From: Anaerolineae bacterium
GTDB taxonomy: Bacteria; Chloroflexota; Anaerolineae; B4-G1; SLSP01
Direction: 5' to 3'
NCBI GenBank assembly: GCA_016927095.1
Contig: JAFGNI010000122.1
Coordinates: 1 to 6,818, forward strand
DNA: 6,818 bases
The position numbers were made by a program, and so were the translations under genes. This document shows, piece by piece, positions 1 to 6,782 of this stretch. The notes below the pieces were generated by a model. The model saw nothing but the letters and a program-made list of their open reading frames with translations. It was not told the origin of the DNA and ran no database searches. Every line of letters starts with the position of its first letter. The first letter of the stretch is position 1.

Positions 1-1
1 G

Positions 2-49
2 GCTGTCGCCCAGCGGATGCGCGCGCTGGCCGCTGAGCAGGATACTTAG
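2..49 (+). CDS. possible C-terminal end of a plus-strand gene (partial)
   Basis: An open frame enters from the left edge and reads AVAQRMRALAAEQDT before a TAG stop at 47-49. Its codons are mostly G/C-ending and the peptide looks like an ordinary helical C-terminus, so it may be the tail of a gene converging on the mannosidase gene. The stop codon lies exactly on the first bases of the inverted-repeat element (47-272), so the element may have supplied the stop. The product cannot be named from 15 residues. An alternative on the minus strand, an ORF starting at ATG 70-68 (MSVATDPLSILLSGQ...) and leaving the window leftward, has equally good codon use but no clear ribosome binding site. Only the sequence to the left would decide. 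Confidence 0.3.
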   Translation, partial: AVAQRMRALAAEQDT

Positions 50-60
50 TGGGTCAGTTG
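47..60 (+). repeat. left terminal inverted repeat
   Basis: This 14-nt arm, TAGTGGGTCAGTTG, pairs perfectly with 259-272. It overlaps the TAG stop of the partial plus-strand frame. Confidence 0.65.
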
Positions 61-258
61 CCACGGACATCGCCATGGGGGCAGTGCGCTCCACCTGCCA
101 GGCAGTGGCGCCGACTGCCGGTGGGGGGGCACTTGGTCCGGCAGACCGGGCAGCCACAGGAGGATGACATAGAGATGGTGCGGCGCGACGTCAGGCCGGC
201 GCGCAAACCGGCACAAACATCGCCAACGTTCGCGCGCACATAGTGGCGCTGCGCATAC

Positions 259-272
259 CAACTGACCCACTA
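259..272 (-). repeat. right terminal inverted repeat
   Basis: This 14-nt arm, CAACTGACCCACTA, is the exact reverse complement of 47-60. Beyond the arms the flanks differ (ACT on the left, GTG on the right), and the similarity also stops immediately inside, so the repeat has sharp edges. Confidence 0.65.
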
Positions 273-345
273 GTGTCTCTGTTCTTGATAGGTCCCGCGC
301 CTTACTCTTTGCAGTTGGCCCTACGCGGGGCTCTCTCCAAGCTGT

Positions 346-3273
346 CTAGCCATGCTTGTGTGCAAGGCGGACGAGCCAGGTACCGAGGCCGTTGGCAGGC
401 ACGATGATCGAGATCGCGCCCTCCTGCGCGGCGACCGTCTCGCCTACGGGCCGCTCCATGAGATCGAGCGGCTGTGCCGACTGCACGGTGCCCAAGACCT
501 CCGCGCAGGTCAGCTCCGCCACGGCGGGCGCGGCGGTCGAATTGGTCAGCCTGATCACCAACCCCTCGCCCGACTCGGCCCACTTGAGGCCGCTGAGTGC
601 CACATCTTCTCCACTCAGACGTACCAGGCTCTCGGTCGCGGGTAGCTTTCCGTCGTGCACGCCCGTGCCGATCACCAGGAGAGGCTTTTCGTGCGCCCCG
701 GCCTTGGCCGACAGCGTCGCATCGGAGACGGTTGCATCCGTCGCCAGTAGCGCCAACCGCACCAAGTGCTTGTCGACGTCGGGCAGGTAGTCCGGGTCGT
801 AGCTGGAACGGACCAGGTTCAGACGGAGCGTCGATCCCTCGACGGCGTGACCGTGTTTGCAGTCATTGAAGAGGACGACGGCGGCTTGCCCTTCTCCGGT
901 CTTGCCCGAGAGCTTGGCCCACCGCAGCGCCGGGACTTCCTTGTCCGGAGCCGTCTGCCGGTCCAGCGCGCCAAACGGGATCTCGTAGCGTGCCGTGACA
1001 TCCTGCAAAGTTGTGGGCACAGCCAGCCGCAGGTTCGGTATGCCCCTCTCGGGACTGCCGCGCTCGAACCAGTCGATCTCCAGCGCGATGTGCAATGCAG
1101 CATCGCCCACGTGGAGCGCATACCGTGCCGTGATCGTGGATGCGCGGACCGTATAGGTCAGGACGAGCTCTGCCAGGTAGGGGCCGTTTGCGCTCGCCTC
1201 AACGCGCACAAGGGCCGGATGCTCCGGCACGCCGCTGTTATCGATCAGCCACGCGGACATCGGATGGGGGCGCTCCACGCTGAACTCGAACCCCAAACCG
1301 CCGGGGGTTGCATCGATGCGTTCCTCGCCGGTTGCCTTGATGCGGAAGGAGACGATCCGCCCTGTCTTCTGGTCGAAAGCGACCGAGACCAGATCATTCT
1401 CCATCCCGATAGCGTCGCGCTCTACCAGCGAATAGGGACAATGGTGTTGGTGACTGGTGAGCCATGCCCCGCGCTTGGCAGGCGGTGGGTCCATACTTTC
1501 GCGCAGCGCGACCGTGGTGTAGCCCAACGCCGGCACCGTGACCGGCACCGCCACCGTCTGGTTCTGGTGGCCCCATTCGGCGCCCTTCCCGATACCTTGC
1601 ACCGCCAGGCGCTCTCCCTCGGCGTCACGCGCTTCAAAGGCGATATTGTGAAAGGAAACCGGTGTGCCGGGAGGTTCCCGGTCCCAGAGGGTGAGACGCA
1701 CCACCTCGCGCCGTTCTGCCGGCGTCGGGTTGAAGATCACGAAGGGTCGCCTGCGGTCAACGCCGCCGCTTGGAAACGTCCCATGCCTGTCGGCGAGGCT
1801 GATATGCCCCTCGTCGGCGCGAATTCCGGCGCCGCCCCCCTGCCCGCCGGGCGTGAAGAGGGCCGGGACGTCGGGGGAGGCTTCGACGGACCCGCAGACG
1901 GCGGCGGTGTCGACGGCGTCCGCGACATGTCGCAATGCTCGGGTTGTCAGCACCGCGGTGCTGGCAGCCGTCTCCTGAAAGAGCCCGTGCGCATAAGTGC
2001 GGGTGTCCCGCACGCCCGATCCCGGCAGGATGTCGTGGAAGTGGGAGAAGAGCGTCCGCTGCCAATCCTCCACCAGCCTCTCTGTGGGATAGGGGGCACC
2101 GGTTACCAGCCGGTCGGCGGCAGCTGCGAATTCGGCGTCGGCTAAGCGTGCCTCAGCGAGACGGTTGGCGCGCTTGATCAGGGATTGGGTCGTGTAGCAC
2201 CCGGCGAACTCTGTATTCAGCTCGCCGCGGAGCACGGGTAGGTCGCCTCCCTGCTTTTCCAGAGCCTCATAGAAGGTCCGCGTCGGTGAGAAGACCAGTG
2301 TGGGGAAGACGGGCCACGTGCGCATCTCGCGCGCGGCAAGCAGGTCTCGCCGCGTCGGGCCACCCCCGTGATCGCCGACCCCGTAGACCAGCATGGCGAA
2401 CTCAAGCCCCACCGACCGCTGCATCGCCGCCATGACCTCGATGATGGTGTCAGGATGGATGGTGCCGTTATAGCCGCGTTTCTGGTCATTGCGCACCAGA
2501 ACCCGCGACCCATCCGGACCCTCCCACCAGAAGGCCTCGGGGACGGGCTGTTGATCATTCCCCGGACGGTGCATGTACAGATAACGGATCTCGCCCTGGC
2601 GCAGGTAGGTGGGCACGGTTGCGGCGTGACCGAAGGTGTCGGGCGACCAGTCAATCTGCACGTCCTCGGGCACCAGGTCGAAGAGGCGCGCCATATAGGC
2701 CCGCGTGGTGAGCACATGCCGGCAGAGGGCCTCCCCGCTCACCATGTTCTTGTCGGACTCTACCCAGTGGCTCGCCGTCACCTCCCAACGTCCCTCTTGC
2801 ACAAAGTGCGCGATGCGTGGCAGCAGCTCGGGCGCGTGCTTCTCGACGATGGCGTAGACGCTGCCCTGGCTCTGTGAGAAATGGAACTCAGGGAACGTCT
2901 CCAGCAGGTCCAGCATCGTCCGGAAGGTGTCGAGCGTGACCGAGACCGTCTCGGGCCACGACCACATCCAGTTCATGTCGATATGGGCGTGGCCGGCCAG
3001 ATAGAGCGTCCGCGCCTTGGCCGCTTCCGATAGCGGTGCCAGGATGGATTCGGTCTCCGCGACCAGGCCGGGCCAATCGACGGGCGCGGCGGTCAAGGCT
3101 GTGGCAACAGCGTCCTTGGCCTGCGCGATGGACGCTTGCCATGCGCCGCCTCGTTCGCTATCCGTCGCCGCCAGATGCTCGGCAAACCGGATCTGCGACC
3201 GAATCTGGACCCAATCTGCCTCCCGCCACATAGCGTTCACCTGCATCATGCGTTCCAACTGCATCATGTTCAT
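346..3273 (-). CDS. GH38 alpha-mannosidase
   Basis: This is a retaining, zinc-dependent alpha-mannosidase of glycoside hydrolase family 38, releasing alpha-linked mannose from oligosaccharides. The 975-residue length suits bacterial GH38. Numbered from the chosen start, the zinc/substrate motif is GHAHIDMNWMW (94-104, ligands H97 and D99). The expected nucleophile and zinc ligand is D212 in WSPDTFGHA. GDHGGGPTR follows at 300-308, and HFHDILPGSG at 411-420 gives the last histidine ligand (H413). A helical middle region is followed by C-terminal beta-sandwich sequence (FVIFNPTPAERREVV onward). No signal peptide is seen, so it is probably cytoplasmic. The start is chosen at ATG 3273-3271, five nt after GGAGG (3279-3283). 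GTG at 3285 and ATG at 3276 are in-frame alternatives but sit on or too close to that site. The gene follows the propeller gene by about 20 nt, so the two are probably co-transcribed. The N-terminus is unusually methionine-rich. Confidence 0.95.
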   Translation of the reverse strand: MNMMQLERMMQVNAMWREADWVQIRSQIRFAEHLAATDSERGGAWQASIAQAKDAVATALTAAPVDWPGLVAETESILAPLSEAAKARTLYLAGHAHIDMNWMWSWPETVSVTLDTFRTMLDLLETFPEFHFSQSQGSVYAIVEKHAPELLPRIAHFVQEGRWEVTASHWVESDKNMVSGEALCRHVLTTRAYMARLFDLVPEDVQIDWSPDTFGHAATVPTYLRQGEIRYLYMHRPGNDQQPVPEAFWWEGPDGSRVLVRNDQKRGYNGTIHPDTIIEVMAAMQRSVGLEFAMLVYGVGDHGGGPTRRDLLAAREMRTWPVFPTLVFSPTRTFYEALEKQGGDLPVLRGELNTEFAGCYTTQSLIKRANRLAEARLADAEFAAAADRLVTGAPYPTERLVEDWQRTLFSHFHDILPGSGVRDTRTYAHGLFQETAASTAVLTTRALRHVADAVDTAAVCGSVEASPDVPALFTPGGQGGGAGIRADEGHISLADRHGTFPSGGVDRRRPFVIFNPTPAERREVVRLTLWDREPPGTPVSFHNIAFEARDAEGERLAVQGIGKGAEWGHQNQTVAVPVTVPALGYTTVALRESMDPPPAKRGAWLTSHQHHCPYSLVERDAIGMENDLVSVAFDQKTGRIVSFRIKATGEERIDATPGGLGFEFSVERPHPMSAWLIDNSGVPEHPALVRVEASANGPYLAELVLTYTVRASTITARYALHVGDAALHIALEIDWFERGSPERGIPNLRLAVPTTLQDVTARYEIPFGALDRQTAPDKEVPALRWAKLSGKTGEGQAAVVLFNDCKHGHAVEGSTLRLNLVRSSYDPDYLPDVDKHLVRLALLATDATVSDATLSAKAGAHEKPLLVIGTGVHDGKLPATESLVRLSGEDVALSGLKWAESGEGLVIRLTNSTAAPAVAELTCAEVLGTVQSAQPLDLMERPVGETVAAQEGAISIIVPANGLGTWLVRLAHKHG

Positions 3274-3278
3274 CATTG

Positions 3279-3283
3279 CCTCC
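3279..3283 (-). promoter_or_regulatory. ribosome binding site of the mannosidase gene
   Basis: GGAGG on the minus strand lies 2 nt before ATG 3276-3274 and 5 nt before ATG 3273-3271. The 5-nt spacing matches that at the fucosidase gene and favours the second ATG. The site lies just downstream of the propeller gene's TAA (3296-3294), so no room remains for a promoter between the two genes. Confidence 0.7.
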
Positions 3284-3293
3284 ACTGAATAGG

Positions 3294-4814
3294 TTAAAAT
3301 GCCACCCCGTAGACGTCTGCGTCCGCGAATTCGAAGCGCAGCCGGACGGGGTCGTGCTGGAATCCGCTGGTGTCACGGTCTCGCCACCTTAGGATGTGGA
3401 CCCCGTCGCCGCCCCGGACGGGGAGGCTGTCTCCCAAATGATAGCCCTCGCGCTTGCGCCCCCAGGCGTCGCACAGCTCGGCGCGCAGCCATCCGCGCAC
3501 ATCGGCGTCCACCTGGATGTGTGGCGCCTGCGGAAAGAACACCGGTGTCAGAAAGCCACCCGGCACGTGGTCGGCGCGCAGACCGACAAAGCGGTGCTTG
3601 GGCCAGCTTGCCGCCATGATGCAGCTCGGCGGCAGCGCCGGGTTCCGGCTCTGGTTGTGCTTGCGGGCCGTGCCGGTGTAAAGGCACAGCCAGCTGTCGC
3701 CCCGGTCAATCCAGGCATTGGGTGGGTAGATACCTTCCGCATCGCGCCCGCCCGGTTCGCGGGGAATGAAGCCACCCCGCAGAGGGCGCTCCCACCGGCG
3801 ACCGTCACGGCTGAAGACCAGCTCGAGATCCTGCGTCTGCTGGGCGCTCTCGACCCGGTAGTGGCCCAGCGAGCCTATCAGCCAATCCTCGTGGTACTGG
3901 ACGGCAAGGTGATAGAACTGCTGGTCCCAGGGGTCGCGGTTGTCGGCCTGGATGACCAGCTCCGGCGCGCTCCAGGCGAGGCCGTCGGCGCTGGCGCGAC
4001 GCTGGATCATACGGTTACACTGCGGCGCATTGTCCTCGTCGACTCGGCGCTCGGGGATGGCCTCGAGCAACCACTGCGAGAACTGCTCATAGCACTGCAG
4101 TCTCGGGTTCCAGTAGATGAAGTTGGCGTCATTGGTGCGCCGTGCCTTCTCCACCAGGCGCGCTGCATCACACAGACCCGCTGTGTCGCCGAGCCAGTGC
4201 GAGGTCAGAGCCGGTTGGTCGTAGTCCGGTACATGCCAGCGTAGGCCGTCCTCGCTCTCGGCAACGGTGTAAAGGTAGGGGATGCGACCCCAGCCGTGCT
4301 GGTGATGCCAGTAGACCATGCGCCACCGTCCGTCGGGCAGTCGCAAGACCTGCGGCTGGGCCACCTGGTTCTGCCGGCTCAGCTCGCCCTCGAGCACAAT
4401 GCCCCGGCTATCAGCCAATTCCGCGCCGGGAACCCCCGTTAGGACGATACGGTTGGTGTTGTGTCCCCGCCAATATTCCTGCCCGAGCGGCAGGCGCTGC
4501 CAGGTCATGCCGTCGGTCGACTCGGCCACGGCCAGGCGCATATACTCGGCGTTGACGGCGGTGTAGTAGAGCCGGTAACGCCCATCGTCAAGGCCGATCA
4601 CCGTGCTGCAGAATGAAGCGACCCCGCTGCCCTGCTCCCAAGGCGCATCGCCCTCCAGGACAACACCGTGCTTCGTCACCGGCGCATAGACATAGTGGAT
4701 GTTGCGCGCGTGGTCGGGAAGCGCCTCGGCAAAGAAGTACAGCCGGCGGCTGGTTTCGTAGGCCGGCAGGGCCGTCGTGGTGGCCAATTGCCAGCCATCC
4801 ATTTCCCGATTCAT
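3294..4814 (-). CDS. glycosidase-like beta-propeller protein (GH32/GH43 fold, substrate unknown)
   Basis: This 506-residue protein has the repeat pattern of a five-bladed glycosidase beta-propeller. Asp-box-like turns of the form S/T-x-D-G-x-x-W recur at ESTDGMTW (98-105), ESEDGLRW (186-193), ASADGLAW (274-281) and SRDGRRW (335-341). They alternate with strand motifs such as RYRLYYTAV (79-87) and DGRWRMVYW (161-169). The segment QFYHLAVQYHEDWLIGSLGHY (299-319), and a C-terminal beta-domain (about 408-506) starting FVGLRAD and ending RLRFEFADADVYGVAF, resemble uncharacterised GH32/GH43-like proteins common in planctomycetes and related polysaccharide degraders; this is recalled family knowledge. 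No signal peptide is visible. Catalytic acids cannot be assigned with confidence, so hydrolase, phosphorylase or binding roles all remain possible. The start ATG (4814-4812) overlaps the upstream stop as ATGA and has AGGAG 8 nt before it. Coupling to GH38 suggests a mannose-containing glycan substrate. Confidence 0.85.
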   Translation of the reverse strand: MNREMDGWQLATTTALPAYETSRRLYFFAEALPDHARNIHYVYAPVTKHGVVLEGDAPWEQGSGVASFCSTVIGLDDGRYRLYYTAVNAEYMRLAVAESTDGMTWQRLPLGQEYWRGHNTNRIVLTGVPGAELADSRGIVLEGELSRQNQVAQPQVLRLPDGRWRMVYWHHQHGWGRIPYLYTVAESEDGLRWHVPDYDQPALTSHWLGDTAGLCDAARLVEKARRTNDANFIYWNPRLQCYEQFSQWLLEAIPERRVDEDNAPQCNRMIQRRASADGLAWSAPELVIQADNRDPWDQQFYHLAVQYHEDWLIGSLGHYRVESAQQTQDLELVFSRDGRRWERPLRGGFIPREPGGRDAEGIYPPNAWIDRGDSWLCLYTGTARKHNQSRNPALPPSCIMAASWPKHRFVGLRADHVPGGFLTPVFFPQAPHIQVDADVRGWLRAELCDAWGRKREGYHLGDSLPVRGGDGVHILRWRDRDTSGFQHDPVRLRFEFADADVYGVAF

Positions 4815-5074
4815 CGCGTCATCTCCTCTGGTGTCCGCACCAGGCAGACGTCATTGTGACCGGCCTCGTCGCGGCGGCAGAAGATGATCTGGCGCCCGTC
4901 GGGGCTGAAGGTCGGATGGGGATGGTACAAGGTGTTGGCCCGGTTGAAGTAGATGTGGCGGTTGTTGCCGGCACCGCCGGTCACCGCATCGTGCGCCTGC
5001 TGCGCCGGCGCGTCGATCCACGCGCCGACGGGCCAAGATGCCGTGTCCTTGGGCGTGCGGTTGGCCTCCCTCAT
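4811..5074 (-). CDS. short PD40/TolB-type beta-propeller C-terminal piece (probable gene remnant)
   Basis: The 87-residue product carries one recognisable blade, LYHPHPTFSPDGRQIIFC (49-66), followed by a strand ending NDVCLVRTPEE (74-84). This is the PD40/WD40-like repeat typical of TolB-like proteins and oligogalacturonate-lyase-type propellers. Intact members have several such blades and are some 400 residues long, and this blade is normally near their C-terminus. The likeliest reading is the 3' end of a larger gene whose front is lost. Even so it has a plausible start: ATG at 5074-5072, five nt after AGGTGATC (5087-5080), which is complementary to the 16S 3' tail. The frame is also open upstream to a TGA just before 5140. 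Its stop overlaps the next gene's start (ATGA), so translation of it could help load ribosomes on the propeller gene. A single blade is unlikely to be catalytic. Confidence 0.55.
   Translation of the reverse strand: MREANRTPKDTASWPVGAWIDAPAQQAHDAVTGGAGNNRHIYFNRANTLYHPHPTFSPDGRQIIFCRRDEAGHNDVCLVRTPEEMTR
4823..4827 (-). promoter_or_regulatory. ribosome binding site of the propeller gene
   Basis: AGGAG is placed 8 nt before ATG 4814-4812 and lies inside the last codons of the upstream small ORF. With the 4-nt ATGA stop/start overlap this indicates translational coupling between the two. Confidence 0.65.
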
Positions 5075-5079
5075 GGTTG

Positions 5080-5087
5080 GATCACCT
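5080..5087 (-). promoter_or_regulatory. ribosome binding site of the small propeller ORF
   Basis: AGGTGATC on the minus strand matches the distal part of the standard anti-Shine-Dalgarno complement (AGGAGGTGATC) and lies 5 nt before ATG 5074. It is the main argument that the short ORF is translated from here rather than being an untranslated relic. Confidence 0.5.
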
Positions 5088-5138
5088 TTCTCTGGAGGAG
5101 CCAGGGCTATCGCATTTGAGTCTACAAGGACGTTTATC

Positions 5139-5200
5139 TGTCATTCAGAGCGGGTCCTGCGGTCAGCACTGTTGGCAGACCTCGCCAGCGAAGAATCTCC
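5139..5200 (+). repeat. degenerate dispersed intergenic repeat
   Basis: TGTCATTCAGAGCG at 5139-5152 and AGCGAAGAATCTCC at 5187-5200 resemble the two halves of a widespread bacterial intergenic repeat of the form 'tgtcattctgagcg...agcgaagaatct'. Plus-strand translation gives CHSER...SEESP, the peptide often seen in spurious ORF calls from that repeat. This identification is from memory and the copy is diverged. It lies in the 208-nt spacer (5075-5282), in which no gene, clear terminator or promoter is seen. It sits right next to where the truncated propeller frame opens. Confidence 0.4.
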
Positions 5201-5282
5201 GGCTCCAATGCACGCCCGGACTCGAGGCGGGAGATCCATTCGGCCTGCCCGCCCATTTCCGAGAGTCTCCACTGTCTTGGCG

Positions 5283-6581
5283 CTAGGTTGCCTCGCTCGT
5301 AGCGTGTGCGACCGGTCGTTCGGACTTGAGCACGATGATGGTGTCCGGTGCCTGTCGGTCCCCAGGTGCTACGCGGATGCGCACGCCATCCTCCATTACG
5401 TCGACTTCTGCTGAATCACAGGTCAGTCCGTGACCCGACATCACCGTCTCCGGGAGTTGGGGCAACACGACCTCATCTTCCTCCCAGTCCAGGACGTGGA
5501 CGTAGACGCGGTTGTTGCGGTAGGTGGTCCCGCCCCAACGCGCCACGGGGTAGGGGCCGCCGCGCGTCGCATAGATACTCTCACCATACGCGTCCAGCCA
5601 TTCGCCCACCTGGCGCAGGCGGGCCACCTGGCGCGCTTCGATCTCGCCATCCGGCTTAGGTCCCACGTTCAGCAGAAGATTGCCGTCGCGTATGGCGCAG
5701 TTCACGAGCAGCTGCACGCAGTTGCGGAGCGATCGCATGGGCTTATTCGGGATATAGCCCCACGACTCCGCTAGGCAATCGCACATCTCCCACGCGCGGT
5801 TTGCTTCGACCTCTCCCAGCCTTCGCTCGGGCGTGCCGAAATCGCCCTCCCATCCCAAGCCGGGACTGCCGGCACGGTTGTTCATCGCGATTTTGGGCTG
5901 CAGCTCCCGGATCATCGCGTAGAGCTTCTCCGGCTCCCACAACGGCTTCCCTTCATAGTGCTTGGTCTGCGGCCAGCCGGTGTTCCGGCTATGCCAGCCG
6001 CCCGCGCCCCACTCAATGCCGCCGAACCCCAGCCAATCGTCGCCGCCCCCGTCAAACCAGAGGATGTCGATCGTGCCATACTGCGTCAACAGCTCCCGGA
6101 CCTGGTCGTAGGTCTGCTGCTTCATGGCTTCGGCGCTCTCGCGGTACAGATTGGGGAAGAAGTAGCCCGGAAACCGCCAGTCCAGCGGTGAGTAATAAAG
6201 CCCGACCTTCAGCCCTGCCTTGCGGCAAGCGGTGACGTACTCCGCGACGAAATCCCGCTTCGCAGCGGTCTTGACGCTGGTGAACTCGCTCACCTGGCTG
6301 TCAAAGAGGCAGAATCCGTCGTGATGCCGGGCCGTCAGCACCATATACTTCATGCCGGCGTCGCGCGCGCACGCCGCCCAGGCGTCAGCATCGAACCTCT
6401 CCGGCTGGAACTGATCCGCCAGCTTCCGGTATTCACTGTAAGGAATGCGTTCGTTCCACATCACCCACTCACCTCGACCGGGGATGGCATAGACGCCCCA
6501 GTGGATGAACATGCCGAACCGGGCGTCGCGCCACCACTGCATGTCTTCGGGTGATAGGCTGAAATCCCTCATTGTCTCCAT
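5283..6581 (-). CDS. GH29 alpha-L-fucosidase
   Basis: This is a retaining exo-alpha-L-fucosidase of glycoside hydrolase family 29, releasing terminal alpha-fucose. The 432-residue protein has the family motifs in order: RFGMFIHWG (21-29), MVLTARHHDGFCLFDS (80-95), the nucleophile motif ILWFDGG with expected nucleophile D177, and GNLLLNVGPKPDG (300-312). A short C-terminal beta-sandwich follows (about 338-432). The acid/base glutamate varies in GH29; E245, E252 and E265 are only candidates. The N-terminus has no signal peptide, so it is probably cytoplasmic. ATG 6581-6579 is chosen because GGAGG (6587-6591) precedes it by 5 nt. TTG at 6602 would add seven residues but lies upstream of that site, and ATG 6572 is too far inside. 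It is the first gene of the minus-strand cluster, 208 nt before the next ORF, with a leader of repeat-like DNA. Confidence 0.95.
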   Translation of the reverse strand: METMRDFSLSPEDMQWWRDARFGMFIHWGVYAIPGRGEWVMWNERIPYSEYRKLADQFQPERFDADAWAACARDAGMKYMVLTARHHDGFCLFDSQVSEFTSVKTAAKRDFVAEYVTACRKAGLKVGLYYSPLDWRFPGYFFPNLYRESAEAMKQQTYDQVRELLTQYGTIDILWFDGGGDDWLGFGGIEWGAGGWHSRNTGWPQTKHYEGKPLWEPEKLYAMIRELQPKIAMNNRAGSPGLGWEGDFGTPERRLGEVEANRAWEMCDCLAESWGYIPNKPMRSLRNCVQLLVNCAIRDGNLLLNVGPKPDGEIEARQVARLRQVGEWLDAYGESIYATRGGPYPVARWGGTTYRNNRVYVHVLDWEEDEVVLPQLPETVMSGHGLTCDSAEVDVMEDGVRIRVAPGDRQAPDTIIVLKSERPVAHATSEAT

Positions 6582-6586
6582 ACCAT

Positions 6587-6591
6587 CCTCC
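6587..6591 (-). promoter_or_regulatory. ribosome binding site of the fucosidase gene
   Basis: GGAGG on the minus strand, 5 nt before ATG 6581-6579, decides the start over the in-frame TTG at 6602-6600. Confidence 0.7.
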
Positions 6592-6650
6592 AGGTCTGTC
6601 AAATCTCAGGGCGCATACCACGTATAGAGCTAACGCATTTGGGTATGTAG

Positions 6651-6669
6651 TGCGAACTGTTAGTTCGCA
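6651..6669. repeat. perfect 8-bp hairpin upstream of the fucosidase gene
   Basis: TGCGAACT (6651-6658) and AGTTCGCA (6662-6669) pair perfectly around a 3-nt GTT loop. It lies about 70 nt upstream of the fucosidase start and has no T-run after it on either strand. It could be an operator, an element terminus or part of a dispersed repeat; the sequence does not decide. Confidence 0.5.
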
Positions 6670-6765
6670 TCCGTTCCTCAGGACCGGCCTGCGGCGCTGA
6701 ACGGTCGCCCAGCCCGCTTGGCCGCCACCCGGCAGCGCCTGCTTCGCCGAGGCGAGCCATGGACC

Positions 6766-6782
6766 GCGGGCGTCTCGCCCGC
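6766..6782. repeat. perfect 7-bp GC hairpin
   Basis: GCGGGCG and CGCCCGC pair around a TCT loop. No T-run follows on either strand, so it is not an obvious intrinsic terminator. Confidence 0.5.

Larger units (their letters stand above)
47..272. mobile_element. 226-bp inverted-repeat-bounded element, MITE-like
   Basis: TAGTGGGTCAGTTG at 47-60 is repeated as its perfect reverse complement at 259-272. If the outermost TA on each side is taken as target duplication, the terminal repeats are 12 bp (GTGGGTCAGTTG, 49-60 and 259-270) and the element lies between two TA dinucleotides. TA duplication is the known target mark of IS630/Tc1-mariner transposases, so a non-autonomous derivative of that group is a reasonable inference. 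The roughly 200-bp interior has only short open frames with no transposase motif. It sits between convergent or downstream gene ends, a typical place for such elements. No second copy occurs in this window. Confidence 0.5.

Noticed and set aside
195..212. GCCGG/CCGGC hairpin within the element
   Set aside because: A 5-bp stem with an 8-nt loop is common by chance at this GC content.
251..260. GCGCATACCA shared with 6611-6620
   Set aside because: A 10-nt match with no further similarity on either side is weak evidence of common origin in 6.8 kb of biased sequence.
46..270. 74-codon minus-strand frame inside the inverted-repeat element as a transposase
   Set aside because: It is too short, has no DDE-type or helix-turn-helix pattern, and ends in the terminal repeat; it is compatible with chance in GC-rich DNA.
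318..331. GCCC/GGGC hairpin after the mannosidase stop as an intrinsic terminator
   Set aside because: The stem is only 4 bp with a 6-nt loop, and no T-run follows on the minus strand.
766..2145. 459-codon plus-strand open frame opposite the mannosidase gene
   Set aside because: It lies wholly antisense to a gene with clear GH38 motifs. Its translation shows no domain pattern, and long antisense frames are expected in GC-rich coding DNA.
3396..4244. 282-codon plus-strand open frame opposite the propeller gene
   Set aside because: It is antisense to a gene with repeated propeller motifs and good translation signals. The translated sequence has no recognisable motif.
6597..6602. TTGACA on the minus strand resembling a -35 box
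   Set aside because: It sits only a few bases before the fucosidase ribosome binding site and no -10-like sequence lies about 17 nt downstream; a promoter there would start inside the gene.
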